DNA of 64,000 nt from contig CM060465.1 in NCBI GenBank assembly GCA_030544235.1, positions 12,162,001-12,226,000 on the forward strand, read 5' to 3'. The stretch is from Lepturacanthus savala. Its lineage: Eukaryota > Chordata > Actinopteri > Scombriformes > Trichiuridae. Positions 1 through 12,389 of this stretch are shown one piece after another. How positions within the stretch are numbered: position 1 is the stretch's first letter; each line of letters begins with the position of its first letter. Both the position numbers and the translations under genes were made by a program. The notes below the pieces were generated by a model. That model worked only from the letters and a program-made list of their open reading frames with translations, was not told the DNA's origin and did not search any database.

Positions 1-1661
1 TTAAATACAACGTGAATATCAGTTGGTTTATTCCTTCCATTCATTTAATTTGCGGGTCACGAGATGTTAATTAATCATGTGGGCTACAGTAACATTCCAA
101 CAACAGTTTCTCTTACCACAGCTTCTTAATCTCAACCACCCCCTCATCTCTGAAACATAAGAAATACAATACAGCAATATTCATTCACTTCATTTCCCCT
201 GCCCCATTCAACCTTGGACTCCGAGGCTTCATTTACACTAAAACTGTTGTTAGCTCATCTTCCACATTTCTCTTTGAATATGAAATGAAGGGTCTTTATT
301 ACAGTTATTGATGCTTAAGCATTACAATGGTATGAATATTATATTATCATTTGAAATGGTGAACTGGTGCCATTGGAAACTTTCTGAACCCTGCTATATA
401 TCCATTGAAATAGACAGTGGAAATGTTTACTTTTCCATTTTTCACACTGAGAAAATCTGGGCCGTTGTGCAGCTAGCTGCTTTTTTTTTACTCACAACGC
501 AATTATAATTATTCACCGAAAACATTAAATATTGATTGCTCTGTGTTAACTCAGAGCTTGAATGAAATTAAAACAAATATTAATCATATGCTGGCACGTC
601 AGCAAACTTTATTAGACCTATAATGAATGCAAACAGCCCACCACTTTGGAGGACCCTCAACTCGTTTATTTATGTCAATTTAAATTTTTAATGGAATGTC
701 ATAAATTTCTTGATTACATCAATTCTGATTTTTCAGAAGCACTTCAGCTATTTGCTGTTTCCAGGAAGGGAAGCTAGTCCCACCGCAAGCTGCGTAATTA
801 TTGACCTCAACACTTTGCCCTCAAAATGAAAATAGATGGTTTTCCATCTTACGGCATTTAAACCTCATCACAGCTCCTCTCTCGTGAGTGTTAATGGACC
901 TCTTCATAGGCCATCTGTGAATCACAAAAGGGGAGAAATCCAAATGTGGGGAATTGCCATTGAGGATGAAACAGCAATGGAATGAAATCATGTAAAAAGT
1001 ACATTCAAAGGACAGAAAATCCATCAAATTCCCATTATTCAAAAGACTACCTTTCTTTGTTTTGTAGAGCTGCCACAATTAGTTGACTCAGTCAATGTAA
1101 TTGACTTTTTATTTTTGATTTCCAGTCTCAAGTAGCTCATACTGTATGAGTAATCCAGGTAATTCTGTCCCTCTCCTTCCCCCTCCCTGTTGATTCACAT
1201 TTTGAAATGAAAATGGCAGAAGCTGGGAAATCAGAATTAAAGACAGATGCAACTCATAAAACAGGCTGAAAGGGTCTAAAGTATGGAAATGTATTAAATC
1301 AATTAATTAATTAATTATTATGAACATTTCAGGACAGTGGGCGATAGAGAGACTTGTATACAAGTCAAGAGTTCATTGACTTATCACAAGAGCACAATGC
1401 ACAATCACCTAAAGAGAAAACACAGGAGCTGTTAAAGATGCTTCAGAAAAGGAAAAGACTATGTGAGTCTCATTATTTAAACGTCTAGGCTAACTTTTGC
1501 CGTTTTATATAAATCTTGTGAAATACGACTACATACCGTATCGTATTTAGGTGTTAAGCAGACCGCCTAGGAAATGATGTTGAACAACGCTATGCACATG
1601 CGTGTTGTGATAAATTGAAAAAGTAAGAGTCACATAAAACATTATTTAAATTGCTTTAAAT
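1..1661. other. Gene-free, mostly single-copy sequence
   Basis: No open frame here looks like a protein and no repeat is evident except a short (AATT)n run at 1301-1317. The stretch at about 600-1100 is non-repetitive and complex, and is listed separately as a possible conserved element. Confidence 0.6.
600..1100. promoter_or_regulatory. Candidate conserved non-coding element
   Basis: This block is unique-looking, has little low-complexity sequence, and contains several homeodomain-type TAAT/ATTA cores and an AT-rich 3' end. It has the texture of teleost developmental enhancers. No coding frame explains it. The call is inference from composition only and no alignment was possible. Confidence 0.3.
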
Positions 1662-1663
1662 TA

Positions 1664-2289
1664 CCGTATTTTCAGGACTATAAGTCACGTTCGTTTTCAT
1701 AGTTTGGCCGGGGTTGCGACTTATACTCTGGAGCGACTTATGTGTGAAATTATTAACACATTATTACCGGTATATCATTTCACATGTTATTTTCACACTA
1801 AACCGCAAGAGGGCGCTCTAGACATGTGTTGATAATTTCAACATTGGCGGTAACTTTTAAAAACAACTGAGAAGGGCTTAACAAAAACAGCACCGAAAAG
1901 AAAATCATATTCTGCAGATTACAAGCTGCAAGTAGTAAAATATGACGTCTGACGTGAAAAGTGACGATTTCATTGGATTTTAGTTAGCGGATATTTGGAG
2001 TGACACGAATGGTTTTGGTAAACTTCTTAGCATGTAATTGATGCTATAGTTATCGGAATAACTCTTAATATGTTATGTTAACATACCAGGCACCTTCTCA
2101 GTTGTGTTATGTAACGTCAGCACCTTTCAGGATATGGTTGCCTCTATTCTATTTTTATTTTAAATTGGTCGTCATTTAAATTTTAAATCTGTGTGGTTGG
2201 TGTTGGATTTTGTTTTTTCCTTCTTCATTATGCATTTTATGGCTGGTGCGACTTGTACTCCGGAGAAACTTATAGTCCGGAAAATACAG
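1664..2289 (+). mobile_element. Non-autonomous pogo/Tigger-like DNA transposon
   Basis: The element is 626 bp and has terminal inverted repeats: CCGTATTTTC at the left, matched by GAAAATACAG at the right. A TA dinucleotide flanks each end (1662-1663 and 2290-2291), as expected for Tc1/mariner/pogo insertions. The similarity of the ends extends inward (GGACTATAAGT left, ACTTATAGTCCGG right). A short protein-like remnant at 1887-1952 reads TAPKRKSYSADYKLQVVKY before a stop. That matches the start of the helix-turn-helix DNA-binding domain of pogo-type transposases. The rest of the transposase is absent, so the copy is dead and would depend on a transposase supplied elsewhere. Confidence 0.75.
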
Positions 2290-2291
2290 TA

Positions 2292-2929
2292 GTTAGAAAG
2301 TTAAGATTAGTCAACTGATCAAAAAAATAATTGACTGATTCATCATTAGAAAATTTGTTGTTAGTGGTAGCACTAGTATTTAGTCTAACAAATTGACTAA
2401 TGTGACGTTTTAATTTGATATATGTTGCTTGATATTTACAGGCTGTCAATTTAATGTGTAGCTATGTCACATAACATAAAACCCTCAGTACAAGGAAAAC
2501 TCTAAACTAAGGTCTTTAAGTCAAGATCCCACAAAATGAACAATAATGACTCCTGAATTAAGGAAATAGGATAGGTTATGCTATAGATATGGTATGTGCT
2601 AAATCTTTGTCACTGGTAATAATAATAAATAATAATCATAAACTGTATAATAATAATGACATATTTTAAAGTGTCCAATTTTAATAATTTACCACTCAAA
2701 GTATATGCTATCGGTCACCAAGAAATTCTTTTGCTCAAGTTTTTTTGATAGTTACATAACAAGTACTATAAAACAGAGGAAGTGCATTTGGCTCATATTT
2801 GGAGCAGTATATTGCAATCTTTACAAAAAATATAATAACTCCATAAAATCTTCAAAAAGGAAAGCGCTTGGTGCTTCAGCTGTCATATGGCCTATACACT
2901 GGAAAGTCAGAAGCAATCAGGATTTACAG
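2292..2929. other. AT-rich intergenic sequence, no feature seen
   Basis: The sequence is AT-rich with short TAA-type runs near 2615-2650. No protein-like frame, terminal repeats or structured element is apparent. Confidence 0.6.
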
Positions 2930-3110
2930 ACTTTGAGGAAAAGTTCAGGAAATACACTTAGTCGATTCCTTGCCAAGAGTTAGATGAGAGTATTGATACC
3001 ACTCCAGACCATAAATTGCTAGCCTAGCTCTCTCCAAATTGCAACAAAACTACTACTTTTCAGCATCTCATGCAGCTCAATAATGAATATGTTTGTTCTG
3101 CCCTCCCTAG
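2930..3110 (+). repeat. Diverged copy of a common teleost dispersed repeat
   Basis: The stretch around 2969-3005 (TTGCCAAGAGTTAGATGAGA followed by a TTGATACCACTC motif) matches a short interspersed repeat that I recognise from many percomorph genomes, as does the following GCTAGCCTAGCTCTCTCCAAA. The ends are not defined and no target-site duplication was found. Recognition is from memory of the consensus. Confidence 0.5.
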
Positions 3111-3513
3111 GTGCGATTGACTGGCTAGTTTGGCAGACACCACACAGCCTTTTCCAGTGAACCCAGCACAAGTGGTAAAGTTGAGGCTGTTACTGACACA
3201 AGGGTAAAACTAAAAATACAAAAAATGTAGAAGTTACAATTATTTTGGGAAGGCCTTTCCCTCAGTGTGAGAGTAGTAAACTCCACTGCAGCTTTTATTT
3301 GCCTCCTTAAAATGGGTTCCTTTTCCAATATCACACCACTTCCATACATTCTTTTTACTATATTATTGTGTTTTACTTTATTGAATTATGATTGCTTTTT
3401 TAGTATCATTTAATTTTTTTATTTATATATATTTTTTTTTTACATAAACGTCTTTAACTTTTGCCTTTTTGCTTTATATTCAAGAGTTTGTCCTTGAATT
3501 GGGATTCCATCTG

Positions 3514-3582
<69 letters not shown>

Positions 3583-4473
3583 TATTTTACTTATCCTGCT
3601 TTATAATGACAGCTAAATTCCTTTGTCAGCATTTTACATTCTTATATATAAACCTATTTCTTTCATTTTCCATCTGCACTTTCATCTGTTTATGTGTGAG
3701 CCAAGTAGCAAACTCTGGACCTAAAAAATTAAGCGAATGCAGAAATGCTAAAAACTGCAGTTCCTCACATAACCACTTGAGACTGGTTCCAAAAGCGAAT
3801 CGATCCCATAATCCCATAGATCCTCATGTTAAAATGCCAACTTTACAGCAGAAATGACCATGTTTAGAAGGTTTTGGTCTCTGTAGATAATTGACCTCTT
3901 CATGACATCTATATAAGGGGTGATTTTTTTTTTTTAATATAACTCACCAGTTTAAATTGTATTAAGGCCACCACCACTATGAGTAAGAGATAGTTACACA
4001 GGATGGGAGCTGATCCCCACTAAATTCAGCTCCATCCCAGTCAGAGTTACTTTCAGCTCAAAAAGAACAAGATGGCGACAGTGAAAATGAGTCTTCAAAA
4101 CACGAATCCATAAACCAAAGGGATGTCACAAAAGCTATGTCCATTATTTATACAGTACAGTCTATGGTATGGGCTCATGTATGTCATAGAGAGTTTTAGA
4201 TTTTTTTTACTATTTTGATTCATTCCGTAAATCTTTTTTAACAAGAAAAGCATTTTAACTTAAGCTTTAAAGTGGTATAAATAAAATTATTGTCATTATA
4301 CTTATTATAATTATTATTGTATCCAGTACTTGGCACAAATTTTTGTTCAAGGGGATTTTTATTCAAATGGGAAGGTGTGCCTAAACTCTCAGCAAGAAGG
4401 TGAATATACATATTTTTCCTAAAAAGTCAAACCTTTTCTTTGAGGTCAATCGCATCTGATCTCCACATGCAAT
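3111..4473. other. Intergenic sequence around an AT microsatellite
   Basis: Apart from the microsatellite at 3516-3578, no feature is seen. A minus-strand frame at 3125-3349 resembles no protein known to me. Confidence 0.6.
3516..3578. repeat. (AT)n microsatellite
   Basis: This is an uninterrupted alternating TA run of 63 bp. Confidence 0.98.
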
Positions 4474-4720
4474 CATTAGATTGGATTATAGGTACTTTAT
4501 TCATCCCACAACAGGGAAATTTAGTTGTTACAGCAGTTATAAAAGAAAGGGAAAAAAGTAGAGATGAGGCTAAAACATAATATACAACACAGAACACAAT
4601 AGCAACAAACATACCAGGCAATGTGCAAAAAAAAAAAAAAAAAAAAATGCATTATATGAAAATAAAATGCTGTATATAAAAGAATTTGTAGATAAAGTGG
4701 CTGGTGGTGTAAAAACAGCA
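4474..4720 (-). mobile_element. 3' end of a LINE retrotransposon (Rex1/Babar-like), truncated
   Basis: On the plus strand TACTTTATTCATCCCACAAC at about 4494-4513 is followed by a GGGAAATTTAGTTGTTACAG-like motif. Read on the minus strand this ends in GGGATGAATAAAGTACC. That is a diverged form of the abundant teleost LINE 3' terminus with its AATAAA and short repeat tail. Only the 3' part survives, as is usual for incomplete reverse transcription. An A21 run at 4627-4647 lies inside. The family name is from memory; the orientation is inferred from the tail. Confidence 0.55.
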
Positions 4721-5460
4721 AAATAAATGACAATGATGTAAATATAATTATAGATAATATAAGTACTACTACTGCTGTTGTGCATGAAATTGAATGAATA
4801 TTGATGAAATGTTGCCATTGATATAAAACAATATTTCAAGTAAGTGACAGTGACTAGAACCTGGTAATACAATCAGTAACTTAACGTAAAATGAATATCA
4901 CTTTTTGAGGGCAAAACAATAGTCGTATTCATGCATTTATTTCCTGCAGTACCTGAAGACTACAACACACTCACTGTTGTCTGAGCTCAGCCTGGAGGGC
5001 AACTGTTTGTTTGGACTGTTCATCATCATCGAGCTGTAAATTGGCCACTCTGTTGTGTGAGGGGAATCTCGGAGTGTAATCTCACCATGCAGGACATAAT
5101 CAGACACAAGGTTAATGAGAGTTTGATGGAAGCATATGCCTCGCACATGGCAGCAGTATAGCACCATACTAGCAGGGACAATGAGTTAATGGTGCAGGTC
5201 CAAAGACAAACATAAACAAAACACAATCAAGAAAAATGTTGGGACAATATCAATTTAGTTTAAGCTCACTCAGTTGTAAATATAACAAACCCGAAACAAC
5301 TGCCCACCTGCCTGTTCCAGTCATAATGCATCCATAGGTGGACCATGATGTGGGCTGTATAGGCACAGGCCTAATGATGTATGGCACCGGGGGGAGAGGG
5401 GCATTGTTTTTTTATTATTATTATTTTAATTTATTTTTTTTTCTATCAGGTCACCATAAC
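4721..5460. other. Intergenic sequence, no feature seen
   Basis: Small overlapping minus-strand frames at 4937-5226 have no recognisable domain. No repeat ends are visible. Confidence 0.55.
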
Positions 5461-5466
5461 CTATAC

Positions 5467-5605
5467 ACCAGGGGTGGGCAATCCTGGTCCTGGAGGGCCG
5501 GTGTGGGTGCAGGATTTTGTTCCAACCAAGAAGTTACACACCTGATTCTACTAATCAACCTCTAGAGCCATTGCCAAGGCCTTCATTAGTAGAATCAGGT
5601 TATCC
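5467..5605 (+). mobile_element. hAT-like miniature element fragment with internal palindrome
   Basis: The sequence CAGGGGTGGGCAATCCTGG at about 5469 followed by TCCTGGAGGGCCGG is the hallmark start of a hAT-type non-autonomous family that is very common in teleosts. An exact 16-bp inverted repeat, ACCTGATTCTACTAAT at 5540-5555 and its complement at 5585-5600, forms a hairpin with a 29-nt loop. The right terminal repeat is not recognisable, so the copy is probably truncated. Confidence 0.6.
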
Positions 5606-5681
5606 CTTAAAAAGAATTCAATTTGGGCAAAAAATCTGTTTTGTTTTCTTAATCGGAATCTCCAGGAATAATCTTTTTGGC

Positions 5682-6364
5682 TATGTTCAGACTGCAGCCT
5701 GAAGTGACTCAAATCTGATTTTACCACCCCAGTGTAACCAGTATCTGATCTTTTAATGACATTGTGAGTATGAACGACAAAGATCCTGACAAATGGGACT
5801 CTTCAAACAGAGAACTCAAATGCAGAGTACAGGATGATGCAGATGACTTCATTATCTGAACACCGGGCCATGCCGGGGAAACAAAAGGTGCCTCCAAAAC
5901 AAGGTAAAAAAACCAAAAGCACCTCCAAAAACGGAGGGAAGACCTAAACTAAACTACACAAAGGCAAAAAACTAGACTGCGAGAATAATTCAGACTAGAC
6001 TATGGCAAGAGGGCTGGTGATCAGGACTACAGACTTGACACACTGGCACAGGACAAAGGGAAACACCGACTATAAATACACATGGAGGGAAATGGGAAAC
6101 AGGTGGACACAATCAGGAATCAGGGAAGACAATCAGACTGGTGACACAAGGGGAAGGGCAAGTGACCTGAAACGAGAGGAGAGTTAATTTCCAAAATTAA
6201 CACAGGAAGTAACAAAACAAACATGGAGATAGAAAAGGAAAAACTCAACTTGACATACAGGTGTGACAGATCCGACTTTTTCAAATGTGACCTATGCCAC
6301 TTATATATGTCCTAAAACTGATACATAGCTGATCTTTTGACATTTTACTTCAGTCTGAATGGCC
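5682..6364. mobile_element. Miniature DNA transposon split by a solo LTR
   Basis: The left end TATGTTCAGACTGCAG and the right end, which reads ATTCAGACTGAAG on the opposite strand, share an inverted TTCAGACTG core. The two halves (5682-5786 and 6269-6364) join across the inserted LTR once one copy of the 5-bp duplication is removed. The sequence type (TCTGATCTTTT, AAATGTGACC) matches a short teleost family. The superfamily is not certain. Confidence 0.55.
5787..6268 (-). mobile_element. Solo LTR (Ty3/gypsy-like) with 5-bp target duplication
   Basis: This is a 482-bp unit flanked by exact GATCC copies at 5782-5786 and 6269-6273. On the minus strand it starts TGTCACACCTGTATG and ends CCATTTGTCA, so it has TG...CA termini and a short inverted repeat. 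These are the defining marks of an integrated LTR. A TATTTATAG box is present on the minus strand near 6070-6080. No internal region or second LTR remains, so it arose by LTR-LTR recombination. The family is inferred from resemblance to common fish gypsy LTRs. Confidence 0.8.
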
Positions 6365-6840
6365 AGGTCATTTTTAAAGGTCCCAATTTTGTGTTTTCCA
6401 TGACAAATCACACTAATTTACCACCATGAGTTATAAAATGAATAGAAAATGTAGTCAAGACATTAACAATGTTAGAAATAATGATTTGTATTTGAAATAT
6501 TTTTTTTTTTCCTTCAAACCTTGCTTTTGTCAAAAGAAGGTCAGTTTTATAGCTTCTCTAACCAGCTAAACTGTTTTCGGCTGTGCTAACATAATTGCAC
6601 AAGGGTTTTCTAATCATCCATTAACTTTCTGATGCAATGAGCAAACACATTGTATCATTAGAACACTGGAGTGATAGTTGCTGGAAATGGGCCTCTATAC
6701 ACCTATGTAGATATTACACCAAAAACCAGATATTTGTCATTTACCACATTAGCAATGTATAGAGTGAATTTCTGATCTCTGAAAGTTAACTTCATTAAAA
6801 AAAACAATGATTTTTCTTACAAAAATCAGGCCATTTCTAA

Positions 6841-6841
<1 letters not shown>
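6365..6841. mobile_element. Tc1-like transposon with the transposase deleted
   Basis: This copy retains both non-coding flanks of a teleost Tc1-like family: a left part with CCAATTTTGTGTTTTCC and a right part with AGAACACTGGAGTGATAGTT and CATTTACCACATTAGCAATG. They are joined near 6530 with the whole transposase gene missing. The right flank is shared with the much shorter element at 39357-39554, which shows both belong to one family. The terminal inverted repeats are lost here. The right one is replaced by the AT microsatellite that begins at once after CCATTTCTAAG. Confidence 0.75.

Positions 6842-6922
<81 letters not shown>
6842..6922. repeat. (TA)n microsatellite
   Basis: This is an 81-bp perfect alternating TA run abutting the broken end of the Tc1-like element. 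Confidence 0.98.
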
Positions 6923-6924
<2 letters not shown>

Positions 6925-9540
6925 TGATGCAGCTGTGTGCAGCTGTGTAATTAGTTAGTTGCAAAGTTAGGGCTGTGAAGCACAGCCTAGTATTTATTTC
7001 ATTCCTCAAATCTTTTTTTTTTTTTTTCATTTTTTTTACCCACTATCCCACAGTGGTTTGTATTTTCCAAGATGTTGTGATCTTAAGGGTGTTTGCCTCC
7101 AATATTTCCACAGTCAAGAACAGAACAGGGGTCATGTTTGTAGGGCTTTTCTTGAAAAGCCAGGCACGTCCTTTAAGGAAGAAATCGCTTTTGACATTAA
7201 TCCATGCAATTTTACTTCCACCCCTAACCTATCCTTTCATCTCATCTCATTTTTTTTTTTTGTCATAAGTCTGGGAGGAGTTTGAACAGAAATCCAACAT
7301 GGCCAAAGTAGATGTATTTTCTATACCCCACTTTTAATGTGACTCTTGTTATAATTCTTGAGAAAACCCCACAGGAACTCTTTCATGGCTTACCTTTAAA
7401 GCAATGTCAATAGTAATTACTGAGGGAGCTTATCTTTAGCCACTGCATCATTGTCCTTCACAGGAATCGGTGTTAGCTGGTCCTATGCCAATTAATAGAA
7501 GTAAACACCAACATCAATTATTCAACTGGTACATCATGAGCAACAGTTCTGCTGCATTCACTCTGCACAAAACCTTTCTGATCTTAATTGAGTTAGGAAT
7601 GCGTGTTGTATTCACATGTGTTCAGTCAGTCACACATAGTAGAGCACAATAAATATCTTCTGCAGCTTTATAGCATGAAAAAAACTAAAACTCCTAAAGC
7701 TAAGAACAGTCCCCAAACCCCATGTAATTATCTGATGCTGCATATGATCATGCTACATATACCTTCAAGGCACCTGCTCTGCATTGATTATGAACTTTCC
7801 AGGACTGACCTCTGTATTCACTCTGGACAAACCCCTAATCATATTTGGATCCATCCCTTGGCTCCAATAGCCATGAAGTCATATGCTTTAAATCTTTCAG
7901 GTTGTAGCAGGAAATGGTGGGTATGACAAATGTGTGTACTGATAACGACTAAATAACAGTCTGGTGAACTTCAAAGTGAGCTTATCAATACATCAGCAAC
8001 CATTTGAACAACTTATAAAATAGGGATTGTGTGTTGCTTCTTGGCTGCTAGCATAGTGCTGAGTTTTCACCTGGGATCATAAATTGTATGCGCTTGCATA
8101 CAGAAGAATTCTATACTTTGTGTTGTAAATCTTTTGGAAATATTTTAAATCATTTCATTTGTAAAGACTTGAGTTCATTTTCATCTTTCACAGTAATATT
8201 ATAAGTAAGAGGGAAAAGAAAAATTCTGTTCCCACCTGGGTAGCTGTGCAACATTGAAGTGTGCAAGTCAGCACCTTTCAAGATAGTAGCCCCATGTAAA
8301 TGTATAATTACAGAGACACTATTTGACTGCCATCTACTCTTCTGGGGCCAGCATTAATCCCAGAGATCAATGTTTCCAACCCCAGATATGCAGAGCACAG
8401 CAATCCATCTGTCAGCTCAGCCACGTTATCAGTCTACAGGGAGAGGAACCATCAATAATTACCTCTACCCACTAACATAATACAGACATTTTCAGAGGAA
8501 ATTCACACTTTGTTGTACCTATAACTTGACAACTGTTATAAGGTCTCTAGTAAAGAAAATTCTGTTGTGAATTTCCTTTGGATGGTAGACTCGAATTGAG
8601 ATTATTTTACCTCTGGTTTTGGACACACCTTGCCAAAGCCATTTATTTGGTTTGATTTATTTCTGAGGCTCACATGACCATCATCTCGTGTGGAGTTTTT
8701 CTATACATAAGGACTAAGGACATGTACTATTTTGAAGCATGATTGTTCCTCTCTGTTATTCCCCTGGTGCTCTTGTCTCACATTACTGCAGACCTGACCT
8801 GAGCATGGATAGAGGCGGCTGTTCACAGACATGTCCGTTGCTATGGTATGTTGCCATGCATTTGTATGTGTGTGTGTGTGCATGTGCTTGTGTCTGTGTG
8901 TATAATAGAAATGGAGATAGAGAGAGAGATGGACATGTTGCTTGGTAAAAAAGAGTGGGACTGAACATGATGAACATTTATGTAAGAGCTAAAAACTAAA
9001 AAAGTAAAATATGAAGAGTTCATTTGCAAAGGCAGATAACTCCATTTTTAGAAATCTCCCAAAAAAAATCTATTCATATATTATTTACTCTAGGTGATAT
9101 CACTCAAACCAAAGTTCAGTGTCTTTGACCTGAGGAGATACGATATTACAAAATAGAGGCATCTCAAAAAGTTAAACTCTATTTAAAACTTCAAGCCTCA
9201 GCTCATTATTGTCCAAAATGGTGTTCATCTGTATTTGCAAATGGACTCTTTGTTTTATAATTATTCATTTTATTTCAGAATGTATAAATTTGGTAACTGC
9301 TAATAGCATGCAAGTACTATGCACACATGCAAGTGTACCATGCCATGATTGTACTAGTTAAATGAACTGAAAATGTACTTGGACATGGTACTGATTGCCC
9401 AGTGTGAGGGTGCCCTTAGGTAATGATGCATTTCTGTTCTGCAGGAAAGAAAGGTAACATCAGAATTCACAACAGCTTTCACATTCCTAATCATTGCATA
9501 TTTGTATATATTCATCCATATTATGTATTTATCAAACAAT
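6923..9540. other. Intergenic sequence, little structure
   Basis: I see T-rich runs at 7012-7035 and 7250-7261 and a short GT run at 8866-8880 with a GT-rich continuation to about 8902. Open frames are short and lack recognisable domains. Confidence 0.6.
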
Positions 9541-9965
9541 AGTTTCCAAAGGGTCTTTTTTGCATAGAGTTTTCAGAGCCAAAGAGTACTGGGGGTTTGT
9601 TAGGCAATCCTGGTAACTAACGGGCAAGGGTGAACCAAAGCGTGAAGAGGTTCCATTTGGCACTGATTGCCCTGACAAACTAACTGCCTTCATATCCTGC
9701 CATTGTGAAACTGATGAGCTATGTCTGTAATCGGCTCCAGTGATTGGAGAAAACTGCATTGAGGGAACGTGTGGCTTTGATTTTGATAGGCACCGACAGC
9801 TGGAAGGAACTCAGCATTTTCAAGGAAAGGTTGTGTTCCTGTTGGCAGCAGCAGCATTCCGTGTGCTGGGTTTACAGGGGTGGAACTGAGCCTTACACAG
9901 ACATTAATGACCAAGCTGGAAGGACACTGAAACACATTTATGCTGGAGCCTGAAAGCTGAAACAC
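9541..9965. promoter_or_regulatory. Weak candidate conserved non-coding block
   Basis: The block is single-copy-looking, of balanced composition, without microsatellite or transposon ends. Several frames are open on both strands (9532-9965), but none shows a domain. It could equally be ordinary intergenic DNA. Confidence 0.2.
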
Positions 9966-12389
9966 AATGCCAAAATGGGGCCGAACATGTTCTTGTTCAG
10001 ATGTCTCTTAGGGGAGAGATTACCATGGTTAAATCCAAAGTCATTGTTCTGCTGCAACTGTAAGTACACAAGGACATGAACACAAATGGGAATGACAGAT
10101 TTTTTTTTTTTTTTTTATCAGACCACAAATGGAAACAAAATGTGAAAAAATAGGAACCAGTTAAATGAAACAGGTAATCATGTCAGAAACTCAGTGGATC
10201 CATGTTTAAATGGAAAAGAACAATATTTGGTATGTACTTTAACCTAAAGATCAAAATGGAACTAAAACAAAAGATCCTTGTGTACTTGAGACACACAGAC
10301 AGGACAGCTTTCAGAAGTGTTAGTGATGTTTACAAGAATATAGTCCTTAGAAGTGCACATTTACATTTACACTTTGTTGACAATTTCTGTGCTATCCTAT
10401 AAAAACATCACTATTCAACAAACTACCATTATATTGTTCTTCTTCTAAAAAAAAAAGACTGCCTGTGAAGAAATTGTTTGCTAATTGCTAAAAACTTCTA
10501 GCTTGAGTTCTTTATGGAATATCGGTTTAGAATTTAGGCCAGGGATTTTTCTAAAAGAGACTCCTATGTTTCCTGTTAACTCTAATCCCTAATCCTTAAC
10601 CCAAACTATTTTTCTGAAAAAAGGGTCCCATGTTTCCTAGTCACAGAAAAAAACAGGGAACATTGGTATGACTTCTTATTCTACAATATGAAGTGCAGTT
10701 AATTGCTTGTGTGAAGTATCATAAGTTTACAACAGTGGCAAAAGAATATGTCTTTTGCATTGTTTGACCCTTGGCATAGCCAGCTACAACGTCACAGTAC
10801 ACTCTACTGGTCTGTATTAAGTCAGCGGGCAGTGGAAACTGCATATTGTTTCCCATCTTCAGTTTATTGCATTTTTCCTTATCACCCGGCCATCCCACAC
10901 ATGCAGCAATCAGACATGTTTGAGGCATTTCAGGGCCACTGTTTTATTTCCCATTCCAATTCCATTCTCCTGGCCTGCTCCACAGAATAAGCAATGCTCT
11001 GTAGAGTACAGGCAATGCAACACCTGACCCCAGTTTAGATTGGTGAAGGAAACAGCACTTTCCATCGCAGCCAACTGATGCTGTATTTTGGCAGTGCTAC
11101 AGCTCAGGATGGGATTTTGGAGCCCAGACAGGTGGCTGTTATGGAGACACTGTTGACAGCACAAAGGGGCAGAGCAGGTAGGTTGTTGCTCAAAACGTAT
11201 TTGAAGTTTCAAAAATGGTGTAAGTAACAGTGCCAGTTAACATGTGGTTCCACCAGAGCAGAAGGTTTATGCAAACAGACAAGCATCAATGAATCATCTT
11301 TGTATGCTGTAACACTTTATTGACAGGTTCCATACGGCATTTATCATATGATTGAGTGGGTAAATGTGCTGAGTTCTTTGCCAGAATTCCCACCATGGCC
11401 TCATTCATTCAAAATACTGTTTCAAACTAATGTTAGCATATCTTCTATTTATCACTATGTCAATTACTCACTATGCCCATGCTAAAAAAAAGGACAATGC
11501 CAATACTACTGGGGCTAACGGTGGTAAATGTTAATGCCACAGGGGCTGGCAGCTAGCCTGGCTAACACAGCTGTCTTCTTCCCCAACAAACAGCAATCAA
11601 CCTTATAAACTGGCTTCATCTACCTCTGCTGGTGTTTCACTGAACATTTTTTTAATGGCATCCACCACCACTCCATCATCCCTGGTGTTCAACAGAGTAG
11701 CCTCCTGGAGAGATTATAAGAATCCAGCCTTCAACGGAGCTGTGCCCATGGCTCCCTGGAGTCCAGTAGCTGATGGTCAGCTGCCAGAATGTGGCAATTC
11801 CTTGTATTGGAAAAGCTCTGGTTTACAAAAATGTTAAAGATTTAGTAAAGACAATATAGTTTGGGATCTACGGTGCAAAGCAAAGAGGTTATTCTGTGGA
11901 CATCTAAACATTCAAAGCATATGAACTGTTGTGGTACATTTGCTCTGTCAGTCCAACATCAATAATGTCAAAGGGAATAGTTCAGCTTGAGAAGGTTCAG
12001 CTTGAGTGTTTTGTTATGGACATAAGTATTTTAAAGTTTTAAACTTCATCATACATTCGAATCCCAAGAATCCCAAAGAATCAACAACAGGACTTTGTTG
12101 CAGCCATAAAAGGTGCAGACTGTGGAGCAAGCACCTTAAAATAAAGAAAATACCTACCTTTAGTGAATGTACAATGGATGGCAAATATTTACCTGCATTA
12201 GATACAAAGTGATAGATATTATAAGAAAGGCAAAAACATTTTTTTATTATTATTATTCATTTTATTGAGAATATGGAAGGGAATGACAAAGTGGTGTCTG
12301 CACTGAAGACATTTCTTGAAGAAACTGTGCAAGGTGCATTAAGACATCACATTCAGAAAAAGTGTGTTGGAACAGCCTTCCAATGACAA
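9966..12389. other. Intergenic sequence, no feature supported
   Basis: Minus-strand frame 10910-11212 (100 codons) and plus-strand frames 10748-10990 and 11655-11837 have no recognisable domain or splice context. Short poly-T and poly-A runs occur near 10100 and 10447. Confidence 0.55.

Noticed and set aside
6749..7030. Open frame with a long isoleucine-tyrosine repeat
   Set aside because: It is a translation of the TA microsatellite at 6842-6922.
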